Assembly (NCBI RefSeq): GCF_007671655.1
Contig: NZ_VCGX01000002.1
Location: 1-64,000 of the forward strand
Length of the DNA stretch: 64,000 bases
Source of the DNA: Marinobacter piscis
Lineage (GTDB): Bacteria; Pseudomonadota; Gammaproteobacteria; Pseudomonadales; Oleiphilaceae
Direction of reading: 5' to 3'
The notes below the pieces were generated by a model. That model made no database searches. It saw nothing but the letters and a program-made list of their open reading frames with translations, and had not been told where the DNA came from. The translations under genes were made by a program, and so were the position numbers. Of this stretch, positions 44,846 to 54,160 are shown one piece after another. Numbering within the stretch: position 1 is the first letter of the stretch; every line of letters starts with the position of its first letter.

Positions 44846-44949
44846 CGCAGGCGTAGGCAAGGCGGTTCAAAAATGTCGGAGGCCAGGGATGGCCGGAGAC
44901 AAGCGCACAGGGATGTGCTTGTAGCGGTTTTTGAACCGCCTTGCCTGCG
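44846..44949. repeat. Palindromic element C (apbC-dcd intergenic)
   Basis: Arms at 44855-44873 and 44928-44946 are perfectly complementary over 19 bases, with further pairing of CGCAG and CTGCG at the ends. The inner part is the reverse complement of that in A and B: GGCC-AGGGAT-GGCC (44881-44894) and CAC-AGGGAT-GTG (44906-44917). The arms are unrelated to those of A, B or D. A 61-residue frame across it is a shadow. Confidence 0.9.
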
Positions 44950-45054
44950 GCTGCAGCCACCACATAACCAACAACCAAGAGCTTCGACAGACCTTGACCA
45001 AACAGGTAAACTACGCCCCAATTTTTCTTTCCCAGTGGATACGAGACCTCACCC

Positions 45055-45621
45055 ATGAGCATCAAAGCCGATAAATGGATTCGCCGGATGTCAGAACAGC
45101 ACGGCATGATCGAACCGTTCGAGAGCGGGCAGGTTCGTGAAAACGAAAGCGGCCGGGTCATCTCCTACGGCACCTCCAGCTACGGCTACGACGTACGTTG
45201 CAGCAACGAATTCAAAATCTTCACCAACGTACATTCCGCCACGGTCGACCCCAAGCATTTCGACGAAAACAGCTTTGTGGACTATACCGGCGACGTATGC
45301 ATCATACCGCCCAACTCCTTTGCACTGGCACGCACTGTAGAGTACTTTCGCATCCCCCGCAGCGTACTCACCATCTGCCTGGGCAAGTCTACCTATGCAC
45401 GCTGCGGCATCATTGTAAACGTGACACCACTGGAACCCGAGTGGGAAGGCCACGTAACCCTCGAGTTTTCCAACACAACCAACCTTCCGGCAAAAATCTA
45501 CGCCAACGAAGGTGTGGCTCAGATGCTCTTTTTCGAGTCTGACGAAATGTGTGAAACCAGCTACAAAGACCGGGGCGGAAAATACTTCGGCCAGACCGGC
45601 GTAACACTCCCCCGGACATGA
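45055..45621 (+). CDS. dcd: dCTP deaminase
   Basis: 188 residues (E. coli 193). It deaminates dCTP to dUTP, the main route to dTTP in these bacteria. The active site is [31 protein letters not shown] region near 110-140, with Ser, Arg and the catalytic Glu of the trimer. [12 protein letters not shown] near 37-48 is also typical. The next gene starts within its stop codon. Confidence 0.96.
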   Translation: MSIKADKWIRRMSEQHGMIEPFESGQVRENESGRVISYGTSSYGYDVRCSNEFKIFTNVHSATVDPKHFDENSFVDYTGDVCIIPPNSFALARTVEYFRIPRSVLTICLGKSTYARCGIIVNVTPLEPEWEGHVTLEFSNTTNLPAKIYANEGVAQMLFFESDEMCETSYKDRGGKYFGQTGVTLPRT

Positions 45622-46211
45622 ACGCCAACCAGTTTCTCAAAGCCGTAGCCCAGCTGCAGGGATGGCGCGAATGTGCCTTCCTGCTGGCATTGGCCGAGCG
45701 TTCATTTCCCAACTATGCTCTGTTTGCCGACGCGGTCGGCCTGAAAACCGGGGCTAAAATGCGACAGCTTCTGGATCAGGCCTGGGGCATGCTCCAGGAA
45801 AGTGCAGCGGAAACCACTATTCCGAAACTGCTGACCCGGCTGGAATCCCTGTCCCCGGACGTTGAAGCCTACGACGCCTACGGCGTTTACCCGGCCTTTG
45901 ATTTCTGTCAGCTTCTGGAGCAGGCTTTACTCAATCGCCTGAACCCCTCGAAGCATCGTGCAACCGAGGCATCCCAGCTGGCAACCGGCACCGTTATGAC
46001 CTTTATTGAGCTGTCGGAAGGTGAGGATCTTGATGAAGGTGAGCTGGTGCGTTTACTGGATTCGCACCCGCTGATGAAAGAAGACAAAGCTTTCCAGCGA
46101 GACCTTGTGCTGGCACTCAAACGGCAACGGACACCTGTCGAGCAATTTGTTTCCGAAATCCGGGAGGATGCCGCTAACGAAGGCGTCAGCAACCTCGGTG
46201 TCTCGCTCTAA
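45618..46211 (+). CDS. DUF416 (YjaG-like) protein
   Basis: 197 residues, mostly helical and acidic, soluble. It matches the DUF416/YjaG family by [20 protein letters not shown] near 16-35 and [19 protein letters not shown] near 82-100. No catalytic motif is visible and the function is unknown. The ATG overlaps the dcd stop by four bases, so it is translated with dcd. Confidence 0.85.
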   Translation: MNANQFLKAVAQLQGWRECAFLLALAERSFPNYALFADAVGLKTGAKMRQLLDQAWGMLQESAAETTIPKLLTRLESLSPDVEAYDAYGVYPAFDFCQLLEQALLNRLNPSKHRATEASQLATGTVMTFIELSEGEDLDEGELVRLLDSHPLMKEDKAFQRDLVLALKRQRTPVEQFVSEIREDAANEGVSNLGVSL

Positions 46212-46239
46212 ACATTCAGATCAGGATGGATACAACCCG

Positions 46240-47517
46240 ATGAAACTCTCCGCTTTTGGTCGTAAGTTTACCGCAGATGCCGGTATAACATCACTCATGG
46301 ATGACCTGGGTAATGCCATGGCCTCCGGCGATGACATGATCATGATGGGGGGTGGAAATCCGGGGCACATTCCGGAGATTGAGGCCCGAATCCAGGAAAT
46401 ACTGTCCGGAATGAGTCAGAGCGAAACCGACATGCGTCGACTGGTGGGGATTTACGATCCGCCCCAGGGCGAAAAACAGTTTATTGCCTCGCTTGTGGAG
46501 CTGCTCAACCAGGAGTACGACTGGGGGCTGAAGCCGGAAAATATTGCACTGACCAATGGTAGCCAGGCCGCTTTCTTCATGCTGTTCAACATGTTTGGTG
46601 GCGACTACGGTAACGGCCAGCATAAGCACATATTGCTGCCGCTTGCCCCTGAGTACATTGGCTATGCCGATGCGGGTATTGAACCCGGCCTTTTTCGTGC
46701 TGTACGGCCGGATATCTCATTCACCGACGCGCACGAGTTCAAGTACCGGGTGGATTTTGACGCCGTTGAGGTCACCGGTGAGACGGGTGCTATTTGTGTG
46801 TCCCGCCCCACCAACCCCACCGGCAACGTAGTGACCGATGAGGAGCTGGCGCGGCTGGAGCAGATGGCTCGCGGGCAGAACGTGCCTCTGATTGTTGACG
46901 GTGCCTATGGAACACCTTTCCCCAGCCTGCTGTTCACAGACGCCACACCTACCTGGAATGACCAGATTATCCTGTGCCTGAGCCTGTCAAAGCTGGGACT
47001 GCCAGCTGCGCGCACGGGTATTGTGATTGCTGCAGAACCGGTGATTAAAGCTCTGTCGGGGATTAATGCCATCATGAACCTGGCAACCGGCAGTTTCGGC
47101 GCCATGCTTGCAGAACCGCTGGTGCGCTCGGGAGAGATTCTGTCCCTGAGCCGTAACGTGGTCTGCCCGTTTTATAAGCGCAAGATGCAACGTGCTGTAG
47201 CAGCCTTTCACGATGCTATGGGAGAAAGTAATTGCCGGTGGTATGTGCATAAGCCGGAAGGAGCCATGTTTCTGTGGTTGTGGTTCCCGGATCTGCCTAT
47301 TACCAGCCTTGAGCTCTATCAGCGCCTGAAAGCCCGTGGCGTGCTGGTCGTCTCCGGACATTACTTCTTCCCGGGTCTGCTTGATGATGACTGGCAGCAT
47401 CGCCACGAGTGCCTGCGTGTGACCTACTCTCAGGATGACGAGCAAGTAGCCCGTGGGCTGCGCATTATTGCAGATGAGGTCAAGACTGTCTGGGCAGAGG
47501 CCGAGCGGGGGGCTTAG
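46240..47517 (+). CDS. avtA: Valine-pyruvate aminotransferase
   Basis: 425 residues from the ATG at 46240 (E. coli 417). A fold type I PLP enzyme that makes valine and alanine by transamination. Features are MGGGNPGHIPEIE near 35-47, NGSQAAFFMLFNMFGG near 105-120, SRPTNPTGNV near 188-197, and the PLP Lys in SLSKLGLPAARTGI near 248-261. The open frame continues upstream into the DUF416 gene, but only the later start fits the family. It converges with the DUF3108 gene; the two stop codons overlap. Confidence 0.94.
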   Translation: MKLSAFGRKFTADAGITSLMDDLGNAMASGDDMIMMGGGNPGHIPEIEARIQEILSGMSQSETDMRRLVGIYDPPQGEKQFIASLVELLNQEYDWGLKPENIALTNGSQAAFFMLFNMFGGDYGNGQHKHILLPLAPEYIGYADAGIEPGLFRAVRPDISFTDAHEFKYRVDFDAVEVTGETGAICVSRPTNPTGNVVTDEELARLEQMARGQNVPLIVDGAYGTPFPSLLFTDATPTWNDQIILCLSLSKLGLPAARTGIVIAAEPVIKALSGINAIMNLATGSFGAMLAEPLVRSGEILSLSRNVVCPFYKRKMQRAVAAFHDAMGESNCRWYVHKPEGAMFLWLWFPDLPITSLELYQRLKARGVLVVSGHYFFPGLLDDDWQHRHECLRVTYSQDDEQVARGLRIIADEVKTVWAEAERGA

Positions 47518-48269
47518 CCTCCCAGGTCTATGTCTTTCAGTGTGAGCTGGTAGCGGCTGCCGTCTGGCTCAATCTGCAACAAACGCACCAGCACGTACTG
47601 ATTGTCCGGGTCAAACCACATCAGGGTTTCTCTTTTCGAGTTCTCGCGAACCTTTTCGGCTTTCAGGTAGGGTGTATTATCCTTGCCAGAGCTCCGGCTG
47701 GCGTCGCTGACCACCGCAAAGCGTTCATCGTCGATGCTCCCGCGATCCAGAACCTGGTATTCCATTTCCCGTTTGCCGTTACGGATATCCTGATGCAGCT
47801 GAATCTGGAAGCCGAGCGGGTCCAGAAGGCCTTCCTGTAGCTCTGTCTGAAAGGGTTTGCCCCGGTACTCACCGGTGGCGACCCCTGCTTTCCAGTCGAA
47901 ATCGATGGACTGTTTCCGGTCCTTTATCAGAAAGCCTGAGAGACGATAGCGATAGCGGAGAGGGATAACCTGGCCGTTTTCCCACTTAAGAATCAGTGAT
48001 TCATCCAGATCCGCGATGAATGAGTTTACATCGGTGCGGTATAGCCAGATATTGTTGCCCTGAGACGTCAGGCTGCGCTTGGCGCTGCCATTAAGTGTTA
48101 ACCCCTTTTCCATGGAGGCGCCATAACTTACCTCGAACGGGAAAAGGCCAGGGCGCGTATCCTCCGCCTGCGCAGCACTGGAAAAGGCTATGAGAAAAGC
48201 CAGCGCAGGCAGCAGAGCCAGTCGTAAAGGGTGGCACAGCTCTCGTTTGGTGTAACTTTTGAAAAACAT
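47514..48269 (-). CDS. DUF3108 exported protein
   Basis: 251 residues. A basic N-terminus and hydrophobic stretch (about 12-32) end in SSAAQA, a Sec signal peptide. The start is fixed by GGAGG eight bases before the ATG at 48269; an ATG five codons earlier contains that ribosome site. The mature chain is beta-rich, as in DUF3108 proteins, which resemble lipid-binding barrels. Family function is unknown. It lies in the same direction as purMN but 83 bases after purN. Confidence 0.85.
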   Translation of the reverse strand: MFFKSYTKRELCHPLRLALLPALAFLIAFSSAAQAEDTRPGLFPFEVSYGASMEKGLTLNGSAKRSLTSQGNNIWLYRTDVNSFIADLDESLILKWENGQVIPLRYRYRLSGFLIKDRKQSIDFDWKAGVATGEYRGKPFQTELQEGLLDPLGFQIQLHQDIRNGKREMEYQVLDRGSIDDERFAVVSDASRSSGKDNTPYLKAEKVRENSKRETLMWFDPDNQYVLVRLLQIEPDGSRYQLTLKDIDLGG

Positions 48270-48352
48270 CTGTTTGACCTCCATCCTTCATGAGTTGTGA
48301 AAGCATAGCGGGTCAGCGTGTGTAATGGGGTGACCGTCTGTTAAGGCGGGCC

Positions 48353-49015
48353 TCAGCTATCCGGGAGGCGCATGGGCGAGTCAAGAGTATGACCATCAAA
48401 CAACACCTGTTCGCGCCCCAGCTGGATTCTGCCTTCACAGAACCAGCGTACAACAATCGGGTATAACAGGTGTTCTTTCTGTTGCACTTTCTCTGCAAGA
48501 GTGTCGCGACTATCATCCGGCGCGACAGAGACTTCGGCCTGGGCTATAACAGGTCCCCCGTCCAGCTCTTCCGTTACAAAGTGCACAGAGGTGCCATGGG
48601 TAGAATCGCCTGCATCCAGGGCTCTCTGATGGGTGTTCAGGCCAGTGTATCGAGGCAGCAGCGACGGGTGAATGTTCAGAAGCTTACCGCGAAATGCCCG
48701 CACAAAGTCCGTGGTCAGAATACGCATAAAGCCGGCAAGTATAATCAGATCCGGATTATAACGAAGAATATGCGCCATGAGGGCTGCGTCAAACTCCTCC
48801 CGGGAGCCAAAGTCCTTGTGATTGACCACAAAGGTTTCCACGTTGGCCTGAGCCGCCCGTTCAAGGACAAATGCCTGGGGCTGGTTGCAGCCCACCGCGA
48901 CAACCTGGCCCGGGAAGTCACGCTCACGGCTGGCATCTACAATGGCCTGAAAATTGGTGCCGCTGCCTGAAGCCAGGACCAGAATCCGGGGCAGGGTAGG
49001 CTGATCGGCCATCAT
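48353..49015 (-). CDS. purN: Phosphoribosylglycinamide formyltransferase
   Basis: 220 residues (E. coli 212). It adds the formyl group from 10-formyl-THF in the third step of purine synthesis. [12 protein letters not shown] near 17-28 binds the phosphate, and the catalytic region contains [18 protein letters not shown] near 115-132 and [15 protein letters not shown] near 144-158, with the conserved Asn, His and Asp. It overlaps the purM stop by four bases; purMN is the usual operon. Confidence 0.96.
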   Translation of the reverse strand: MMADQPTLPRILVLASGSGTNFQAIVDASRERDFPGQVVAVGCNQPQAFVLERAAQANVETFVVNHKDFGSREEFDAALMAHILRYNPDLIILAGFMRILTTDFVRAFRGKLLNIHPSLLPRYTGLNTHQRALDAGDSTHGTSVHFVTEELDGGPVIAQAEVSVAPDDSRDTLAEKVQQKEHLLYPIVVRWFCEGRIQLGREQVLFDGHTLDSPMRLPDS

Positions 49016-50076
49016 TGAGCCAGATACCCCGGCGCATAACGCACTACAGCGTCTGCGTCTGCATCCTCGGCGCGCTCAATCTCCCCGACTTGCCAGGCTT
49101 TCTCACCCAAAGCCCTGAGTGTGTCCAGGGCCAGGTCTTTCTGGTTTTCCGGAACACACACAACCATGCCAATACCGCAGTTGAATGTGCGGTACATTTC
49201 TTCGCTGGCTACGCCACCTGCTTCCTGGAGCCACTGGAACACCGGCGGTAGCTCCCAGCTTTGGGTGTCAATGGTCGCTATCAGCCCCTGGGGCAGGACT
49301 CTGGGGATATTCTCCGGGAGACCGCCGCCGGTAATGTGGGACAGGGCACTCACGTCAACCTCACGCATCAGTTGCAGCAGGTTTTTTACGTAGATGCGGG
49401 TGGGTGCCATCAGGGCATCTGCCAGTGTCGTGTCGCCGCACGCCTGATTCAGGTCGGCGTTACTGACTTCGAGGATTTTCCGGATCAGCGAGTAGCCATT
49501 GGAGTGAGGGCCAGAAGACTCCAGAGCCAGGATCACGTCCCCTGCCTGCGCGTTGCTGCCATCGATGATCCGGCTGCGTTCAGCGATGCCTACGCAAAAA
49601 CCGGCGAGGTCGTAGTCGTCGCCTTCATACATGCCGGGCATTTCTGCTGTCTCACCGCCAACCAGTGAACAGCCGGCCTGCTCGCAACCTTGCCCGATAC
49701 CCGCAACCACGTTGGCCGCTATGTCAACATTGAGCTTGCCAGTGGCGTAATAGTCGAGAAAGAATAAAGGTTCGGCACCTCCGACGATAAGGTCGTTAAC
49801 ACACATGGCAACCAGATCAATGCCGATGCTGTCGTGCTTATCAAGCTGCATCGCCAGCCTGAGTTTGGTGCCTACACCGTCTGTACCAGAGACCAGAACC
49901 GGTTCTTCATAGCCGGCCGGGATTGCAACCATGGCACCAAACCCGCCAAGCCCTCCCAGAACTTCAGGGCGCCGGGTACGTGCGGCGGTCTCCTTGATGC
50001 GGCTGACAAGTTCATTGCCTGCGTCAATGTCAACGCCGGCGTCGCGGTAGGTCAGGGAGGGCTTCTGTTCGCTCAT
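49012..50076 (-). CDS. purM: Phosphoribosylformylglycinamidine cyclo-ligase
   Basis: 354 residues (E. coli 345). AIR synthase of purine synthesis. [18 protein letters not shown] near 10-27, [20 protein letters not shown] near 45-64, [13 protein letters not shown] near 137-149 and [15 protein letters not shown] near 250-264 are the expected blocks. It is the first gene of purMN and faces away from the DUF2066 gene, with 176 bases between them for both promoters. Confidence 0.97.
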   Translation of the reverse strand: MSEQKPSLTYRDAGVDIDAGNELVSRIKETAARTRRPEVLGGLGGFGAMVAIPAGYEEPVLVSGTDGVGTKLRLAMQLDKHDSIGIDLVAMCVNDLIVGGAEPLFFLDYYATGKLNVDIAANVVAGIGQGCEQAGCSLVGGETAEMPGMYEGDDYDLAGFCVGIAERSRIIDGSNAQAGDVILALESSGPHSNGYSLIRKILEVSNADLNQACGDTTLADALMAPTRIYVKNLLQLMREVDVSALSHITGGGLPENIPRVLPQGLIATIDTQSWELPPVFQWLQEAGGVASEEMYRTFNCGIGMVVCVPENQKDLALDTLRALGEKAWQVGEIERAEDADADAVVRYAPGYLAQ

Positions 50077-50252
50077 GGTGTTATAAAACCGTAGGCCAGT
50101 GGGTCAGGCGGCGGATTTTAGCAGGTGCAGTGATGGGCTCCAAGTGCATTTCTGCTCTGGTCATGATTGCTGATTGGAAACAATCGTCGGCTACTCACGC
50201 TTCTGGGCATGGTGTATCCTAGGCGCCATTCATGCAAACAGCAGGGACTATT

Positions 50253-51443
50253 ATGCCAGTATCAGACATAAACCCGGTATCCAAGCCATTGCAGGCCTTC
50301 TGGCTTGCCGTCTGTTGCACCCTTATGCTGGTGCTGGCTGTTTTGCCTGCGCCGGCCACTGCGGTCACCGTATCAGACCTGTATTCTGTTGAAGTGCCTG
50401 TGTCTGGCACCAACTCGTCTGCGTTGGCTCAGGGTTATTCAGAGGGGCTGGCCAGGGTGTTTGTACGTGTTTCCGGCACCCGTGATGTGCTTGATCTGGA
50501 CGGCGTACAGGCGCTGTTAGCAGATGCAGAGTCGCTGCTGCTGTCTTACCAGGTACTTCGTGGAAGCAACGGCGATAACCGAATGAGTATGGCCTTTGGT
50601 GCTGTCGGCGTAAACCAGGCGCTGGCATCGGTTGATGCGCCCGTGTGGGGGGCTAACCGCCCCCTGACCCTGGCCTGGATAGCGGTTGAAGAGAATGGCG
50701 TGCGTCGGCTTGTGACGGAAGACAGTCAGGGGCAGGCAGCTGCCTGGTCAGAGGCTTTTTCACGGGCTGCCCGTGAACGCGGGCTTCCTGTTGCCCTCCC
50801 GCCTTCGGATGTGGCTGGCAACCGGGAACTGTTATCCGACATCTGGGGACAGTTCGCCGGCAGCGTGCGAAATGCATCGGACGGCATCGAGCGTGATGCT
50901 CTCGCTCTGGTCCGGGTAAGCCGTTCCGGGGGGCAGTGGCGTGCAGGCTGGATATTTGAGGGGGACGCGTTCAGCGGCAGTGAGAGTTCAGTCAGCGCAG
51001 GCACACGAGAAGGGGTGGCAGACGCTGTGATTAACCGTTGGGCAGAGATGTATGCCGACCGGTACGCAGTCGCCGCAGGAGAGGTCGGTGAGCTGCCGCA
51101 GGTAGACATTGTTCTGCGTGGAGTCGGCTCGGTGGCGGACTATGGTAACGCCACCCAGGCGCTTGAAGAGTTTACCCCGGTTGTTACGGCTGGAGCATCC
51201 AGTGTGACCGGCGACCAGTTAACGCTCAGGGTTGCTTTCTCGGGCGAGCTGGATCAGCTAAAAGAGTATATGGCACTGGATGCCCGCTTTGTTCCTGCGG
51301 AAGAGCCCAGCCAGAAATCATCGACAACCGGTGAGGAAGAAGAGGCAGCTGCTTCGTCTGAGCAGGCTTTTGAGTCCCTCTATCAGGTTCTCTATTATCA
51401 CTGGCGGCCCGAACCGGTTATCGGTAATAACGCAGGAGAGTAG
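50253..51443 (+). CDS. DUF2066 exported protein
   Basis: 396 residues from the ATG at 50253, with AGGG seven bases upstream; an earlier in-frame ATG at 50232 would add seven residues. A signal peptide (about 12-37) ends near PATAVT. The mature chain begins DLYSVEVPVSG, the DUF2066 start. It has an acidic tail with EEEEAAASSEQ before the C-terminus. It is followed after 20 bases by the phosphatidyltransferase and hda genes, an order conserved near purM in related bacteria. Function is unknown. Confidence 0.87.
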   Translation: MPVSDINPVSKPLQAFWLAVCCTLMLVLAVLPAPATAVTVSDLYSVEVPVSGTNSSALAQGYSEGLARVFVRVSGTRDVLDLDGVQALLADAESLLLSYQVLRGSNGDNRMSMAFGAVGVNQALASVDAPVWGANRPLTLAWIAVEENGVRRLVTEDSQGQAAAWSEAFSRAARERGLPVALPPSDVAGNRELLSDIWGQFAGSVRNASDGIERDALALVRVSRSGGQWRAGWIFEGDAFSGSESSVSAGTREGVADAVINRWAEMYADRYAVAAGEVGELPQVDIVLRGVGSVADYGNATQALEEFTPVVTAGASSVTGDQLTLRVAFSGELDQLKEYMALDARFVPAEEPSQKSSTTGEEEEAAASSEQAFESLYQVLYYHWRPEPVIGNNAGE

Positions 51444-51463
51444 CCGCTATCGGAGGCAGCCTT

Positions 51464-52024
51464 GTGACATCTAATGCCTGGCGCTGGATTCCCAATGCTC
51501 TGACGCTTGTGCGTATTGTGTTGATAGCGCCGTTTGCCAAAGCTCTGCTGGTACAGGAATACTGGTTTGCGTTGGCGATTTTTGTCATCGCTGCACTAAC
51601 GGATGGGCTGGACGGGTTTCTGGCACGGCACTTTAACTGGCGGTCGCGTTTCGGGGCGGTGGCAGATCCCCTGGCAGACAAGGCCCTGATGGTTGTCGCC
51701 TATCTGTTGCTAACCTATACCGCCGTGCTGCCTGTCTGGCTGTGCCTATTGGTTCTGGGCCGGGACGTACTGATAGTCGGAGGTGCATTGGTTTACCATT
51801 ACCGCATCGGTCGCTTTGAAATGGCGCCCAGTCTTCCCGGTAAGCTGAACACAGTGCTTCAGATGCTGTTTATTCTGGGTGTCATGGTTGTTTTAGCAGG
51901 TGCTCCAGTGCAACCAATATGGCTTGAAGCCGGTCTGTGGCTGGTGGCCACCTCCACGATTTACAGCGGCTGTCACTATGTTGCCATTTGGGGTTCAAGG
52001 GCATGGAGGTCCAGGCAGTCATGA
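51464..52024 (+). CDS. CDP-alcohol phosphatidyltransferase family protein
   Basis: 186 residues from a GTG start. About five membrane segments. The family signature is complete: DGLDGFLARHFNWRSRFGAV (about 45-64) followed by ADPLADK, giving the D-G-x2-A-R-x8-G-x3-D-x3-D pattern of metal and CDP-alcohol ligands. It makes a phospholipid, probably of the phosphatidylglycerol phosphate or cardiolipin type (PgsA-like), but the housekeeping pgsA is usually beside uvrC, so the exact product is open. hda starts within its stop codon. Confidence 0.88.
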   Translation: MTSNAWRWIPNALTLVRIVLIAPFAKALLVQEYWFALAIFVIAALTDGLDGFLARHFNWRSRFGAVADPLADKALMVVAYLLLTYTAVLPVWLCLLVLGRDVLIVGGALVYHYRIGRFEMAPSLPGKLNTVLQMLFILGVMVVLAGAPVQPIWLEAGLWLVATSTIYSGCHYVAIWGSRAWRSRQS

Positions 52025-52719
52025 GTACTTCTCAGCTGGTGCTCGGGGTCAGGCTCCGGGACGATGCACGTTTCGATAACTTCCATGGCGCTCGCAACCA
52101 GGAAGCTGCATTGCGCCTTTCGTCTGTGCTGGACGAGCCCGCCGGCTTGCCTGTTGTGGTTGTGTGTGGTGATTCCGATACCGGCAAAAGCCACCTGTTG
52201 CAGGCTGCCTGCAACCGGGCGGAGGCTGAGGGAAAAACAGCTGTATGTATCAGCATTGCGGAGCTGGAGCCCTTTGGGCCAGAGGCTCTGGCCGGACTGG
52301 ATGCAATGGATATAGTGGCACTGGATGATCTGGACCGGGTAGCAGGAAAGGCAGACTGGGAAGAGGCCGTTTTTCATCTTTATAATCGCTTGCATGATGG
52401 CGGTCATATGCTGATTGTCAGTCTCTCGGAAGTACCCGGAGATTTGCCATTTGCACTGCCTGACCTTATCTCCCGGTTGCACCATGGTTTTACAGTGCAG
52501 CTTGGTATTTACCGTGATGATGACCGGCTGAAAATTCTTATGGCCCGCGCCGAACAGCGCGGGCTCACGATGACTGATGATGTTGCAGGTTTTATTATGC
52601 GTCGGGCCCCCAGGCGACTGGGCGAGTTACTGGGGATTCTGGATACGCTTGATGAGAACTCGCTACAGGCGCAGCGGCGCCTTACCATTCCCTTCGTGAA
52701 AACAGTTATGCACTGGTGA
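52021..52719 (+). CDS. hda: DnaA regulatory inactivator Hda
   Basis: 232 residues from the ATG at 52021 (E. coli 233). It binds the DNA polymerase clamp and makes DnaA hydrolyse ATP after initiation. The clamp-binding motif is SQLVLGV near 4-10. The AAA+ Walker A is GDSDTGKSHLLQAA near 49-62 and Walker B is VALDDLDRV near 99-107. Motifs of sensor 2 (APRRLGELLGILD) lie near the C-terminus. It overlaps the phosphatidyltransferase stop by four bases; that pairing is common in pseudomonads and relatives. Confidence 0.93.
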   Translation: MSTSQLVLGVRLRDDARFDNFHGARNQEAALRLSSVLDEPAGLPVVVVCGDSDTGKSHLLQAACNRAEAEGKTAVCISIAELEPFGPEALAGLDAMDIVALDDLDRVAGKADWEEAVFHLYNRLHDGGHMLIVSLSEVPGDLPFALPDLISRLHHGFTVQLGIYRDDDRLKILMARAEQRGLTMTDDVAGFIMRRAPRRLGELLGILDTLDENSLQAQRRLTIPFVKTVMHW

Positions 52720-52728
52720 GGCAGGCTT

Positions 52729-53061
52729 ATGACAGACACTGGCACAAAAAAGCAGGTGGCAGACCGGTTGCTGGGTATCGAGATAGAGCTTCGCAGGCTG
52801 CGGTTATGGGAGCATGAGCAGCCACCTGCAGAAGCCTTCCAAAGCACACAACCGTTTTGTATTGATACGCTGGAGTTTACCCAGTGGGTTCAGTTTGTGT
52901 TTCTGGAACGGATGAAGTTCATTATAGAAAGTGCGCAGCCTTTGCCAAAGGTTGCCGGGATTGCGCCCATGGCTGAAGAGCATTTTCGCGGCCGGTCCGA
53001 GTCGGGGCAGAACCTGATTCAGGAACTTGAGGCCGTTGATCAGTTGCTGTCAGACAACTGA
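52729..53061 (+). CDS. yqcC: YqcC (DUF446) family protein
   Basis: 110 residues, soluble and helical. The family pattern is LLGIEIELRRLRLWEHEQP near 14-32 and QPFCIDTLEFTQWVQFVFLE near 42-61, then PMAEEHFR. YqcC proteins have no established function. Its ATG is 9 bases after the hda stop, with GAGGCAGG upstream, so it belongs to the hda unit. It converges with nadC with 19 bases between stops. Confidence 0.88.
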   Translation: MTDTGTKKQVADRLLGIEIELRRLRLWEHEQPPAEAFQSTQPFCIDTLEFTQWVQFVFLERMKFIIESAQPLPKVAGIAPMAEEHFRGRSESGQNLIQELEAVDQLLSDN

Positions 53062-53080
53062 TCACGACTGGCACACTGGT

Positions 53081-53926
53081 TCAGTCCAGGCGCATAGAAA
53101 GGTCCACAGCTTTCACATCCTTGGTCAGGGCGCCAATGGAAATATAATCAACACCGGTTTCGGCAATAGGAACCAGCGTATCCGTGTTGATGCCGCCCGA
53201 GGCTTCCAGTCTGGCCCGTCCGCCATTCAGCCTGACCGCTGCGTACAGGTCCGTCATGGAGAACTCATCAAGCATGATGATGTCAGCTCCGGCGCTCAGT
53301 GCCTGTTCCAGCTCCTCCAGATTTTCAGTCTCTACTTCTACCGGCTTGCCTGGTGCAATTCTGTGGGCTTCAGTAACCGCTTCCGCAATTGAACCGCATG
53401 CCGAGATGTGGTTCTCCTTTATCAGGAAGGCATCCCACAGGCCGGCCCGGTGATTGTCGCAGTCGCCGCAGGTGACTGCATATTTTTGTGCAAGCCGTAA
53501 TCCCGGCAGGGTTTTTCGGGTATCCAGCAGTCGAACGCCAGTGTGAGCCACCCGGGCCGCATAGCCAGCACAGGTTGTTGCCACGCCGGACAGTGTCTGT
53601 AGCCAGTTCAGAGCGGTTCTTTCAGCCGTCAGCAGGCTTCTGGCAGTTCCCTCCATCCGGAACAATACCTGGTCAGGCTGAGCAGACTCCCCATCCGGAA
53701 CCAGCCATTCCAGCGACACAGAGTCATCAACCTGACGGAACACTTCCTCCACCCATTCGCGTCCTGCAATCCTCGCATGTTCCCGGGTAATGACGTGTCC
53801 GGTGGCGTGTTTGCCAGCCGGTATGAGCCGGGCGGTTATATCGCCATCACCGATATCCTCGCGCAGGCTTGCTGCGACCATTTCGATGCGTGACTGGCGT
53901 AGGCGTTCGGTAAAAGTCATGGGCAT
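53081..53926 (-). CDS. nadC: Nicotinate-nucleotide pyrophosphorylase (quinolinate phosphoribosyltransferase)
   Basis: 281 residues. It converts quinolinate and PRPP to nicotinate mononucleotide in NAD synthesis. Blocks visible are [15 protein letters not shown] near 22-36, [16 protein letters not shown] near 99-114, [19 protein letters not shown] near 132-150, and the phosphate-binding LEASGGI near 238-244. From memory, nadC-DUF1631-ampD-ampE is the order in Pseudomonas too, with nadC divergent as here. Confidence 0.96.
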   Translation of the reverse strand: MPMTFTERLRQSRIEMVAASLREDIGDGDITARLIPAGKHATGHVITREHARIAGREWVEEVFRQVDDSVSLEWLVPDGESAQPDQVLFRMEGTARSLLTAERTALNWLQTLSGVATTCAGYAARVAHTGVRLLDTRKTLPGLRLAQKYAVTCGDCDNHRAGLWDAFLIKENHISACGSIAEAVTEAHRIAPGKPVEVETENLEELEQALSAGADIIMLDEFSMTDLYAAVRLNGGRARLEASGGINTDTLVPIAETGVDYISIGALTKDVKAVDLSMRLD

Positions 53927-54160
53927 GTATCCGCTTGGTCAGGGGCTGATAAGTTGTAAAGTGTTTCAGGGTGGCAATTCTATAGGCCGGGGCCTGTTTC
54001 GCCAAACTCTGACAAAAGGATGCCGTGACCTGAGTCAGGCAGACACAAACGCTGACAATTTCTGACACAAGGTGACGCATGTAGCCCGTATGCTGTGTAG
54101 TGCAGAGGAGTGTCGACAGCAAAAACAGATACGGAGCGTGCTTTGACCCGGAGTGATTCC

